Of a stretch of 64,000 nucleotides of DNA, positions 36,041 to 43,925 are shown one piece after another; position 1 is the first letter of the stretch, and the number at the start of each line of letters is the position of its first letter. The position numbers were made by a program, and so were the translations under genes. The notes beneath the pieces were generated by a model, which did no database searches, was not told the DNA's origin, and saw only the letters and a program-made list of their open reading frames with translations. The stretch lies in contig NZ_BAABWQ010000001.1 of NCBI RefSeq assembly GCF_040370365.1, positions 1,116,001 to 1,180,000 on the forward strand, written 5' to 3'. This stretch comes from Shimia sp040370365. Its GTDB lineage: Bacteria > Pseudomonadota > Alphaproteobacteria > Rhodobacterales > Rhodobacteraceae.

Positions 36041-36878
36041 TAGACATCCAACGTATGAAGGGTTTGCCGCAACAATTCCATCACCGGTCGACGGCTGTCG
36101 CGCGCCCAACTCAACAGGCCCACCTCGCGGCTTGTTTCAGAGAGAGGCCGAAACGAAAGATTTGGGTGGTGACGCTCTAACCCGCCCCACCGCGGCAAGA
36201 CTGCCTGTCCAAGGCCATCTGCCACCATTTGCGCGAGGATTTCCACAGCATCCATGTCACAGAGCACCTGTGGCGTTGGCGCATGCGCAAGCAATGCACG
36301 CCAACACAACGCTCCCCCCAGGCCGCGCGGCTATAAACCAAAAACGGCATGCTCTGAGGTGTGCCTGGCTTTTGAAGAAGACCAATGGGTTGCTGCGCCA
36401 ACACGTCAAACCGCATGGTTTTGGGCAAGGCAAACGGCGGCGCAACCAACACCCCCGCATCAAGGCGTCCAGCCTCAAACTGGGCGAAGACCTCAGCGGA
36501 ACTCGCCGGGCTGAGCATAAGCTCAACCTCGGGGGCATCACGGCGCAACTGCTGGATCAACGCCGGGCCAAAATCACTCAACGCGGTTGAAATCGCCCCA
36601 AGTCGGAGCGGCCCGACCAAACGTTTTTCGGCCAATCGACCTTCCAGTCCTGATCTGAGGATCACCATCTGGCGCAGGTCTGACAGTAAAGCTTCGCATT
36701 CCGGGGTCGCAGACATGTATCGCCCATCACGCACCAACAGCGGCACGCGCATTTGTGCCTCCAGTGCAGCCACCCGCTGTGATGCGGCGGCGGGTGTAAT
36801 GGCTTGTTGGCGGGCAGCTGCCGCCAGAGAGCCCTCTTCAATTGCCATCAGGAGCGTTTCGACAAACCGTATATCCAT
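36040..36878 (-). pseudogene. LysR-type regulator with a frameshift in a G tract
   Basis: Frame 1 (36878 down to about 36315) encodes the winged HTH (DIRFVETLLMAIEEGSLAAA, about 1-60) and most of the effector domain (PLRLGAISTALSDFGPALI). After SRAAWGE the frame becomes non-LysR. A second frame takes over (LCWRALLAHAPTP, then DAVEILAQMVADGLGQAVLP) and ends at 36040. The switch falls at TGGGGGG on the minus strand (36314-36319); one more G would restore a protein of about 280 residues, near the family norm. It is either an inactivating mutation or a homopolymer read error. The gene is divergent from the VOC/dehydrogenase operon, as regulators usually are from their targets. Confidence 0.8.
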
Positions 36879-36885
36879 AGTTTTT

Positions 36886-36911
36886 CTTATGTTTGAATAA
36901 TCAAAAATAAG
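36886..36911. promoter_or_regulatory. Probable LysR operator
   Basis: CTTATGTTTGA-ATAA-TCAAAAATAAG, arms matching at 10 of 11 positions, 7 bases before the LysR start and 67 before the VOC start. An AT-rich interrupted palindrome between divergent genes fits an LTTR binding site. Confidence 0.55.
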
Positions 36912-36978
36912 CTAGACTAAATTGAGGGGGCCTTTTACGCCTAGGCCAACGCCATTTCTTGCACAAACAGGACCCCTC

Positions 36979-37389
36979 ATGAGCATTTTTCACCTTGCCT
37001 ACAACGTGCGCGACCTAGATCAGGCCCGCGCCTTTTACGGCGACCTGCTAGGCTGCAAAGAAGGCCGCAGCACTGACAGCTGGGTCGACTACAACTTTTT
37101 CGGCCATCAACTGTCGCTTCACATCGGCGCGCCTTTTGCCACAGCCGCCACCGGGCACGTCGGCGACCACCTTGTGCCAATGCCGCATCTTGGGGTGATC
37201 CTGCCCAAAGCCGAGTGGGATGTTCTGGCCCAGCGCCTGCAAGATGCAGGGGTTGATTTTGTGTTGGCACCCTTTACACGTTTTGCAGGGGAGCCGGGCG
37301 AACAAAGCACAATGTTCTTCCGCGACCCTTCAGGGAATCCAATCGAAATCAAAGGCTTTGCCGATATATCCGGAGTGTTCGCCACATGA
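36979..37389 (+). CDS. VOC-family protein (glyoxalase/dioxygenase-like)
   Basis: 136 residues from ATG 36979 (MSIFHLAYNVRDLDQARAFY). It has a two-unit VOC layout with metal-ligand candidates His5, His in HLGVILP, and Glu in GNPIEIKGF near the end. FFRDPSGNPIEIKGF is the standard VOC closing motif. The substrate is unknown. A longer in-frame start at 36922 would run into the operator region. It overlaps the following dehydrogenase gene by four bases, so the two probably act in one pathway controlled by the neighbouring LysR protein. Confidence 0.82.
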   Translation: MSIFHLAYNVRDLDQARAFYGDLLGCKEGRSTDSWVDYNFFGHQLSLHIGAPFATAATGHVGDHLVPMPHLGVILPKAEWDVLAQRLQDAGVDFVLAPFTRFAGEPGEQSTMFFRDPSGNPIEIKGFADISGVFAT

Positions 37390-38315
37390 TCAACATCCTG
37401 TTTGCCGCCACAGAAGAGCGCTGGGCCGACTATGAAGCGCCGCTGAAGCGCGCCCTGACCGATGCAGGTCTTGCGGCAAATTTGCGTCAAGATTTCCCAC
37501 CTGAGGACGTCGACTATATCGTCTATGCGCCCAACAGCACAGTACAGGATTTTACGCCCTACACACGGTGTAAAGCCGTGCTCAACATATGGGCCGGGGT
37601 GGAAAGCATCGTCGGCAACACAACCCTGAACATCCCACTTGCACGTATGGTCGACCCCGGCATGACCCAAGGTATGATCGAATGGGTCTTGGGTCATGTG
37701 ATGCGCTATCATTTGGGCATGGACCGCAACATCCTTGTACAGGACGGCACGTGGCAGCCCCATGTTCCACCTTTGGCGGCCGAGCGCCGCGTGACGGTGC
37801 TTGGCATGGGCGCATTGGGCAGCGCTTGCGCGCGCACCATAGCTCAGGTGGGTTTTGACGTGACCGGTTGGAGTCGCGGTCCCAAAACCGTCGAAGGTGT
37901 CTCATGTCTTCATGGCGATGACGGGCTGGCTGAGGCTCTTGAGCGCGCTGACATTCTGGTGCTCCTTCTGCCGAAAACCGCAGCGACCGAGAACCTGCTG
38001 AATACCGAACGTCTCGCACAAATGCCAAAAGGGGCAATGATCATCAACCCGGGACGCGGGCCGCTGATTGACGACGACGCATTGCTGGCAGCACTCAAAA
38101 GCGGCCATATTGCCCATGCGACGTTGGATGTGTTTCGCATAGAACCGCTTCCTGCAGACCATCCTTATTGGGCACATCCCAATGTCACCGTGACGCCTCA
38201 TATCGCCTCAGAAACACGGGTGAGTACGGCAAGCCAGGTGATTGTTGAGAACGTGCGGCGTGGAGAGACCGGTGAGCCGCTTTTGCATTTGGTTGACCGC
38301 AGCTCAGGATACTAG
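37386..38315 (+). CDS. D-2-hydroxyacid dehydrogenase (GhrA-like glyoxylate/hydroxypyruvate reductase)
   Basis: 309 residues. The NAD(P) fold shows VLGMGALGSACARTIAQVGFDVTGWSRGPK (GxGxxG near 138-143). Catalytic residues follow the family pattern: Arg in NPGRGPLIDDDAL, Glu in FRIEPLPADHPYW and His in VTVTPHIASETR. The GhrA type reduces glyoxylate and hydroxypyruvate in the cytoplasm, but other 2-oxo acids are possible. It is cotranscribed with the VOC gene (ATGA overlap). A hairpin follows the stop. Confidence 0.87.
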   Translation: MINILFAATEERWADYEAPLKRALTDAGLAANLRQDFPPEDVDYIVYAPNSTVQDFTPYTRCKAVLNIWAGVESIVGNTTLNIPLARMVDPGMTQGMIEWVLGHVMRYHLGMDRNILVQDGTWQPHVPPLAAERRVTVLGMGALGSACARTIAQVGFDVTGWSRGPKTVEGVSCLHGDDGLAEALERADILVLLLPKTAATENLLNTERLAQMPKGAMIINPGRGPLIDDDALLAALKSGHIAHATLDVFRIEPLPADHPYWAHPNVTVTPHIASETRVSTASQVIVENVRRGETGEPLLHLVDRSSGY

Positions 38316-38329
38316 AGGTAAGCGGCCTA

Positions 38330-38355
38330 GGCGCAGCCTCTTTTGTCGCTGCGCC
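38330..38355. terminator. Hairpin between convergent genes
   Basis: GGCGCAGC (38330-38337) pairs perfectly with GCTGCGCC (38348-38355) over a 10-base loop containing TTTT. It sits between the dehydrogenase and the convergent SseB-like gene and may serve both. Confidence 0.5.
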
Positions 38356-38387
38356 ACCACGCTCAAGCATCTGAACGCATCGCGTCT

Positions 38388-39179
38388 TTAACGCAACTTG
38401 GGCGGCTGATCCGGATTACGGCCCGGCGCGGCTGGCGCATGCTCTTGCGCCTGCGGTGGCTCTGGCAAATCAAAACGCAATCCCGCACGGGCGAGCTGTG
38501 CGGCCACGGGATCCGTTGCGGCAAAGAACCCCACATCCAAAGCACCGGCCTCAATGCCTGAAAATGTGAGCACCTCACTGACGGCCTGCGCCAAGGCCTC
38601 TTCCGCTCCGGGCATCGCTTCGACAAAACCCAACATATGAGAACGCATACCGCTTTCATATGTTGTGCCCACCAAGTAAGCCATTTTGGCCAACCCGGCC
38701 GTGGTCGACAGTTTTGTATCAAGCGCCGCAATGAGCTGTTCTGGCAGTCCCGCAGGAGCCAAGAAACTCTCGATTTTGGCCTCTACCTCTTCGGGCGCAT
38801 GGGTCAGCGTCTCTGACAACCACCCCAACGCCTCATTGGGGATCAAAATCGCCGAGGGTGCCACTTCTGGGTTCACCGCCAGACCAATGCCTTGGCCTGC
38901 AAGCATGTTTGCAATCGCCCGCCCCGACAGGGCAACGTAAGGCGCCGCACGCCCAACAAACTCTGACAGCCGCTCCTCCGTATCAAACACCAGCACAAAC
39001 CGCGCGTCAGAGGTTTCAAACACCTCCGGCGCAATCTTGTCGTTCTCAGGCTCTTTCTCGAGTAAAAGAAACAACTCTGCATCCGCCAGCCGCTCGTAAA
39101 ATCGCAGGCGCGCGGCATCGTCCTGGGTGGCGGCCTCCATGGAGGCATGCGCCTGATCAAGTGGGGTCAGATCGCTCAT
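38388..39179 (-). CDS. SseB-family protein
   Basis: 263 residues, soluble. The N-terminal half matches the SseB N-terminal domain: ADAELFLLLEKEP, ARFVLVFDTEERLSEFVG and PSAILIPNEALGWL. The C-terminal region (about 130-230) is helical and ends in a Pro-rich tail. SseB in the type III secretion context is a translocon-related name, but these bacterial paralogues are cytoplasmic proteins of unknown role, found in many non-pathogens. The start overlaps the stop of the glycosylase gene as ATGA, so the two are cotranscribed. Confidence 0.8.
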   Translation of the reverse strand: MSDLTPLDQAHASMEAATQDDAARLRFYERLADAELFLLLEKEPENDKIAPEVFETSDARFVLVFDTEERLSEFVGRAAPYVALSGRAIANMLAGQGIGLAVNPEVAPSAILIPNEALGWLSETLTHAPEEVEAKIESFLAPAGLPEQLIAALDTKLSTTAGLAKMAYLVGTTYESGMRSHMLGFVEAMPGAEEALAQAVSEVLTFSGIEAGALDVGFFAATDPVAAQLARAGLRFDLPEPPQAQEHAPAAPGRNPDQPPKLR

Positions 39180-39757
39180 GACAGAGCCTCCTTTATACGG
39201 GTCTGTAGAGACGGCAAAAGTTGAGCCTCAAACCACGGATTCTTTTTCAACCATGCCGTATTGCGCCACGAGGGATGTGGCAAGGGAAAGACGTTAGGGG
39301 CAAAATCTCGCCACGCCGCCACAGTGTCGGTGACACCAACCTTTGTGCCGAGATGCCACTTTTGCGCGTAGCCGCCAATCACCAATGTCAACGGGATGTC
39401 TCCCAGTTCGTCCATCACCATCGCGCGCCATGTTCTGGCACAAATCGGCGGCGGCGGAAGATCACTGCCTTTGGCGTTATAGCCCGGAAAGCAAAACGCC
39501 ATGGGCACGATGGCAACACGTGTTTTGTCATAAAATTCAGACGGTTCCACACCCATCCACGCCCGCAATCGATCACCGCTTGGATCGGTGAACGGTCGAC
39601 CGCTTTCGTGCACGCGCGCGCCCGGGGCCTGCCCCACCACCAGCACCTTGGCGCCCTGTTGAAACCACGCCACGGGCCTGGGGTGATGCGCGGTGGCGGT
39701 TGCTGCAAAGCGATCAGCACAGATGTTACAGGCACGGATTTTGTCACTCAAACTCAT
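39176..39757 (-). CDS. Uracil-DNA glycosylase family protein
   Basis: 193 residues from ATG 39757 (MSLSDKIRACNICADRF). Motif 1 is VVGQAPGARVHESGRPFTDPSGDRLR (the GQAPG water-activating loop), and motif 2 is LPHPSWRNTAW near the end (HPS loop). Cysteines near the N-terminus (C-N-I-C) recall the Fe-S forms, although no full four-Cys set is evident. Family members remove uracil or related damaged bases from DNA; some have lost activity. The upstream in-frame start at 39820 would overlap the ArsR operator and is rejected. Confidence 0.82.
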   Translation of the reverse strand: MSLSDKIRACNICADRFAATATAHHPRPVAWFQQGAKVLVVGQAPGARVHESGRPFTDPSGDRLRAWMGVEPSEFYDKTRVAIVPMAFCFPGYNAKGSDLPPPPICARTWRAMVMDELGDIPLTLVIGGYAQKWHLGTKVGVTDTVAAWRDFAPNVFPLPHPSWRNTAWLKKNPWFEAQLLPSLQTRIKEALS

Positions 39758-39779
39758 GCCCTCTGATACCCGGCAGAAG

Positions 39780-39803
39780 TTATTTCGACAATTATCGAAA
39801 TAA
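39780..39803. promoter_or_regulatory. Operator palindrome upstream of the arsR-type gene
   Basis: TTATTTCGA-CAATTA-TCGAAATAA, a perfect 9-bp inverted repeat with a 6-base centre, between the divergent glycosylase and ArsR genes. A weaker copy (TTATTTCGAT...AGAAATAT, 39821-39844) overlaps the regulator start. This is typical of autoregulated ArsR-family repressors. Confidence 0.7.
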
Positions 39804-39842
39804 AAGCTTGCGCGACTCATTTATTTCGATATTTTTAGAAAT

Positions 39843-40187
39843 ATGAAACACACTGATCCCACAGATATCTCATTGGAGCGCGCAGCCTCAACTTTTGCGG
39901 CGCTGGGCTCTGAACAGAGGCTTTCGGTTCTGCGCTGCTTGGTGCGCGCAGGCGAAGAAGGCCTCTCAATCGGCGATCTTGGACAGCGCAGCGGCGTCAC
40001 CGGATCCACCTTAACCCACCATATGAAAATCTTGGCCCAAGCAGGGCTTGTGGCCCAAGTGAAACAAGGCCGCTCGATCATCTGCGCCGCCGTTGCGTAT
40101 GGCGCGGTGCAGGAGCTCTCCGAATTCCTCCTCAAAGAATGCTGCGCAGACAGCACCAGCCCAGACAAGGACCATTCCCATGGCTGA
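39843..40187 (+). CDS. ArsR-family transcriptional regulator
   Basis: 114 residues with a winged HTH: ALGSEQRLSVLRCLV, then GDLGQRSGVTGSTLTHHMKIL as the recognition region (about 47-67) and GRSIICAAV as the wing. Possible sensor residues are Cys28 in RCLV and the ECCADS pair at about 100, followed by a His-containing tail (KDHSHG). It probably represses itself and the permease through the palindromes upstream, responding to a metal, metalloid or redox signal. It overlaps the permease gene by eight bases. Confidence 0.88.
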   Translation: MKHTDPTDISLERAASTFAALGSEQRLSVLRCLVRAGEEGLSIGDLGQRSGVTGSTLTHHMKILAQAGLVAQVKQGRSIICAAVAYGAVQELSEFLLKECCADSTSPDKDHSHG

Positions 40188-41214
40188 TACCACTCAATCC
40201 CCCTCTCCCTTTGGAGCGCGGCTTGCCAAAGTCGACAAAGCCTGGCTTGCAGTAGTGCTCATCTTGTTGGCTGTCGCCATTCTGGACACCCCTCAATTTG
40301 TCCCAACCGTGGCCTTTACCGCCGACGCGCTCCTGCACACCGCTCCCTTCATTTTATTTGCCGTATTTGCGATTGGGTATTTGAAAGCCACCGGCGCAGA
40401 AAATCTGTTGGCCAAAGCTTTTGAGGGACGTGAAACCCGCATGATCCTCTTCGCGGCTTTGCTTGGCGGGCTCTCACCGTTTTGCTCATGTGAGGTCATC
40501 CCCTTTATCGCCGCCTTGCTTGCAGTGGGCGCGCCGCTCTCAGCTGTCATGGCGTTTTGGCTTGCCTCCCCCCTGATGGATCCGGCGATGTTCGCGATCA
40601 CTTCGGGCACGTTGGGCTATGAATTTGCGATTGCCAAAGCCGTGTCAGCCGTTGGTCTGGGGATGCTTGGTGGTTTTGGCACCATGCTGCTGAAATCAAC
40701 CCCTGTGTTCACTGATCCCCTGCGTGAAAAGCCGCAGGTTGGTGGCTGCTGCGGCGTGAAGAAACCGTTCTCTGCGAAACCAGAATGGAAGTTTTGGAAG
40801 GAAGAAGAGCGGCGCAGTGTTTTCCGCGACACCTCTCTGGAGAACGGCTTGTTCCTGCTGAAGTGGCTGACGCTCGCTTATGTGATCGAAGCTTTGATGC
40901 TCACCTATGTGCCCGCTGAATGGATTGCACAGGTGCTGGGCGGCGAAGGCTTCCAACCGATCCTGCTTGGCGCTTTGGTGGGGGCACCGGCCTACTTGAA
41001 TGGCTACGCAGCGGTACCACTTGTTGCCGGCCTTTTGGAACAGGGCATGTCAAACGGTGCCGCGATGTCGTTTGTGATCGCAGGAGGGGTGAGCTGTATC
41101 CCCGCAGCGATCGCGGTCTGGGCACTGGTAAAGCCACGCGTTTTTGCAGCCTACATGGGCTATGCGATGCTTGGTGCGCTGATCGCTGGCAGCGTTTGGC
41201 AAACCATCGCATAA
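40180..41214 (+). CDS. COG0701-type permease (ArsP/SO_0444-like)
   Basis: 344 residues from ATG 40180, with eight to ten membrane segments. FCSCEVIPF (about 102-110) is the cysteine signature of this permease group, repeated in spirit by GVSCIPAAIAVW late in the protein; a cytoplasmic loop has VGGCCGVKKPF. Relatives export trivalent organoarsenicals (ArsP) or Cu/Zn (SO_0444). With an ArsR-type repressor in front, export of a thiophilic metal or metalloid is the reasonable inference, but the ion is unknown. A GC-rich hairpin follows. Confidence 0.82.
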   Translation: MADTTQSPSPFGARLAKVDKAWLAVVLILLAVAILDTPQFVPTVAFTADALLHTAPFILFAVFAIGYLKATGAENLLAKAFEGRETRMILFAALLGGLSPFCSCEVIPFIAALLAVGAPLSAVMAFWLASPLMDPAMFAITSGTLGYEFAIAKAVSAVGLGMLGGFGTMLLKSTPVFTDPLREKPQVGGCCGVKKPFSAKPEWKFWKEEERRSVFRDTSLENGLFLLKWLTLAYVIEALMLTYVPAEWIAQVLGGEGFQPILLGALVGAPAYLNGYAAVPLVAGLLEQGMSNGAAMSFVIAGGVSCIPAAIAVWALVKPRVFAAYMGYAMLGALIAGSVWQTIA

Positions 41215-41518
41215 CCTCTGCGCATCACCCCTTAAGACCTCTCATCACCGGCGCAGCTCAGGCTGCGCCGGCTTGCGTGTGGCGCCCGTCTGCCTTGGTC
41301 CGTTTTTGGCAATTGAGCCGCACCAAACCTTAACATGTGAATTTTCACCCGCATTTCCGTTGCAATTTTCCACATTTCTCGCTGCAATCCAGCTTCAGAG
41401 AGTTGCTAAGCCCCCTCCTGATCACCCATAGTGACGCAAAACGCCGACAGAGCGTTAACCTTGGTGTCTTATAGTGTCATACTGTACAGACACACATGAG
41501 CAGTTTCAGGAGCAGTGC
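41215..41518. other. 304-base gap before the capsule export genes
   Basis: No convincing gene. It holds a strong hairpin at 41248-41271, then AT-rich sequence with TTAACC at 41455-41460 and a GTGTCT...AGACAC inverted repeat (41464-41469 and 41488-41493) around repeated GTGTC. The ribosome site CAGGAG at 41507-41512 serves the next gene. Probably the promoter region of the polysaccharide export operon. Confidence 0.6.
41248..41271 (+). terminator. Hairpin after the permease gene
   Basis: Perfect 10-bp stem CCGGCGCAGC/GCTGCGCCGG with a TCAG loop, 33 bases after the permease stop. No clear T tract. Confidence 0.55.
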
Positions 41519-42178
41519 ATGCTCGAGTTTGACAATGTGAGTAAGTCCTTTTGGACCGGCACGCAGCGCAAGGTGATCCTTGAGCGTGTTTCGTTTCGCG
41601 TTGAACTGGGCAATTCTCTGGGCATTTTGGCGCCCAACGGCACCGGCAAAACCACTCTGATCAATATGATGGCGGGGTTGGAAAAACCGGATGAAGGTGT
41701 GATCCGCCGCGATTGCCGCATTTCCTTTCCGCTTGGCTTCATGGGCGGCGTTGTCAGCAAACACACGGCCGTGGAAAACAGCCGTTACATCGCGCGGCTC
41801 TATGGGCTTGACCCGGATTACGTCGAAGCCTTCTGTCGCTGGCTGTGCAATCTTGGGGAATACTTCGACCAACCGCTTGGCACCTATTCGTCCGGCATGC
41901 GCTCCCGCTTCACCTTCGCTCTGATGCTGGCGCTTGATTTTGACATGTACCTGATCGACGAAGGCATGCCCTCCTCCACCGATGTGGAGTTCAACAAAAA
42001 AGCAGGCGACGTGCTCCGTGAACGCCTGCGCACCACCACTATTGTTATCGTGTCACACCAGCCTGACGTGCTGGAAAAATTTGCTCGTTCCGCCGCAGTG
42101 CTGATGAACGGCAAGCTCTATATGTTCGACACCTTGGAAGAGGCAAAGCAGCTCTATGACTACCAAACCCAAGGCTAA
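41519..42178 (+). CDS. Capsule polysaccharide ABC transporter ATPase (KpsT-like)
   Basis: 219 residues from ATG 41519 with CAGGAG upstream. Walker A APNGTGKTT (38-46, Ala in place of the usual first Gly), signature SSGMRSR (about 134), Walker B FDMYLIDEGM and a switch His in VIVSHQPDV. It is the short ABC type used to export capsular polysaccharide to the cell surface with a KpsM-type permease. No KpsM-type gene is present in this window. It overlaps the next gene by 23 bases. Confidence 0.88.
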   Translation: MLEFDNVSKSFWTGTQRKVILERVSFRVELGNSLGILAPNGTGKTTLINMMAGLEKPDEGVIRRDCRISFPLGFMGGVVSKHTAVENSRYIARLYGLDPDYVEAFCRWLCNLGEYFDQPLGTYSSGMRSRFTFALMLALDFDMYLIDEGMPSSTDVEFNKKAGDVLRERLRTTTIVIVSHQPDVLEKFARSAAVLMNGKLYMFDTLEEAKQLYDYQTQG

Positions 42179-43925
42179 GAAGTTCCGCATCCGCAGGTCG
42201 GAATCCTCAGCGGCCCCTGCCGCCGCCATGGCTGAACAACCCGCGGTCGCAAGCGGCACCGATGGCCCTGCGGCCCCCATGAGCCCACCTGCCCCCGCTC
42301 AGACCCCCGTGGAACATCCTCAGGCGCAGGCGCGCCCACCTCAGGGTGCGCAGCCTCCCGGCCAGCCCCCCCGCGCCATGAAACTGGCGACACCGACCCC
42401 CAAGCGCGCGCCCAAAGCACAGCCGCAGGCGACCACGTCCCCCACACAGGCCGCACCAAAAGCTGCAGCCAATCCCCCCACGCCCCAAGGTGCCGAAGCT
42501 GCAATTGACGCCATCAAAGGCGAAGGGTTGACCGGTCGCCAGCTGCGTATGGCACGCCGTATGGCGCAGAAAAATGGCCTTGCGGCCACCTCTGATTACG
42601 ACGCTGTGCGCCTATTGCGCGAGGCAGGTATTGATCCGTTTCAGCGCACAAACATGCTGGATTTGATACCCTCTGACAAAAATCAGAAGCAGGTTGCGGG
42701 CGGCCGTGTGCAATTGCCGCAAACCATGCCCATTGGACAGGCAAACCTGCCCTCCACTGAGACCATGTCGCCCTCAGAAATGCGCGCGCTGGAAATTGGC
42801 GAGATCCAAAAGGACATCGCACGCCGCCGCCGCCGCCGCCTATTGCTGTTGCTGGCGCGTCTGTCAGCCTTTGTTTTTCTACCCACGGCGTTTGCCGGCT
42901 GGTATTTCTTTTCTGTCGCCACGCCGATGTATTCCACAAAGTCCGAGTTCCTGATCCTGCAAGCGGACAACGCAGGTGGCGCCGGTCTTGGCAGCCTGTT
43001 GTCGGGCACACAATTCGCCACCAATCAAGACAGCATCGCCACCCAAAGCTATCTGGCCTCCAAAGACGCCATGTTGCGACTTGATCGGGACGAGGGTTTT
43101 AAAACCACGTTCAGCCAGCCCAACATCGACCCTATTCAAAGGCTTGATACCGACGCGTCCAGCGAAGACGCCTATAAAATCTACAAAAAATACGTGAAGA
43201 TCGGCTACGATCCCACAGAGGGCGTGATCCGCATGGAGGTTTCCTCGCCGGACCCGAGCACCTCCGCACGTTTTGCCCAAGCGCTGATAGGATATGCGGA
43301 AACCCGGGTGGACGACCTGTCCCAACGCAAACGCGAAGATCAGGTCAGTGATGCCCGCGAGAGCCTCAACAAAGCTGCCAGCGACCGGCGCGACGCTCAA
43401 GCTGCACTTGTGTCCCTGCAGGAAACTTCTGTTCTGGACCCTGAAGGGTTGATTGCATCCTTGCGGCAACAAATTTCCAATGTGCAGATCCAACTGCAAG
43501 AAAAAGAGCTGCAACTGGCCGCGCTGGAAGACAACACCCGCCCCAACCAAGCCCGGCTAGAGGGCGTGCGTGGCGATGTGGGTCGTCTGCAAAGCCTGCT
43601 ATCTCGGCTGGAAAGCAAAATGACCGAAGCCACCGCTGGGGAAAGCTCGCTTGCGCAGAAAACCGCGCAAATCCAAATGGCCCAAGCCGATTTGGCAACC
43701 GCGGACGTTCTGATGCAATCCGCCCTGCAAACGCTCAAACAAACCGAGTTGGAGGCCAACCGTCAGGTCCGGTACTTGACCACCTCGGTGGAACCTGTGG
43801 CCTCTGAGGACCCGTCTTATCCACGCAGCTTTGAGAACACAGTCTTGGCCTTCCTGATCTTTTCAGGCATCTATCTGATGATTTCGCTCACCGCGTCCAT
43901 CCTCAGAGAACAGGTGTCCTCGTAA
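42156..43925 (+). CDS. Capsule export inner-membrane protein (KpsE-like, PCP family)
   Basis: 589 residues. An unusual Pro/Ala/Gln-rich cytoplasmic N-terminus (about 18-110) is followed by a conserved-looking stretch (LTGRQLRMARRMAQKNGL), six consecutive arginines at about 222-227, one membrane segment (about 229-255), a periplasmic region with a coiled coil (about 390-530) and a last membrane segment near 565-583. This matches polysaccharide co-polymerase proteins of ATP-driven capsule export. It spans the gap between the ABC transporter and the outer-membrane channel. The N-terminal extension is much longer than in E. coli KpsE (about 380 residues in total). It ends overlapping the kdsA start. 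Confidence 0.85.
   Translation: MTTKPKAKKFRIRRSESSAAPAAAMAEQPAVASGTDGPAAPMSPPAPAQTPVEHPQAQARPPQGAQPPGQPPRAMKLATPTPKRAPKAQPQATTSPTQAAPKAAANPPTPQGAEAAIDAIKGEGLTGRQLRMARRMAQKNGLAATSDYDAVRLLREAGIDPFQRTNMLDLIPSDKNQKQVAGGRVQLPQTMPIGQANLPSTETMSPSEMRALEIGEIQKDIARRRRRRLLLLLARLSAFVFLPTAFAGWYFFSVATPMYSTKSEFLILQADNAGGAGLGSLLSGTQFATNQDSIATQSYLASKDAMLRLDRDEGFKTTFSQPNIDPIQRLDTDASSEDAYKIYKKYVKIGYDPTEGVIRMEVSSPDPSTSARFAQALIGYAETRVDDLSQRKREDQVSDARESLNKAASDRRDAQAALVSLQETSVLDPEGLIASLRQQISNVQIQLQEKELQLAALEDNTRPNQARLEGVRGDVGRLQSLLSRLESKMTEATAGESSLAQKTAQIQMAQADLATADVLMQSALQTLKQTELEANRQVRYLTTSVEPVASEDPSYPRSFENTVLAFLIFSGIYLMISLTASILREQVSS
42822..42839 (+). repeat. (CGC)6 trinucleotide run
   Basis: Six tandem CGC codons encode the hexa-arginine patch just before the first membrane segment of the KpsE-like protein. 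The run is prone to slippage that would add or remove whole arginines without a frameshift. Confidence 0.8.

Noticed and set aside
41455..41460. CtrA half-site (TTAACC) before the capsule genes
   Set aside because: A single six-base half-site occurs often by chance and the second half is absent at the right spacing.
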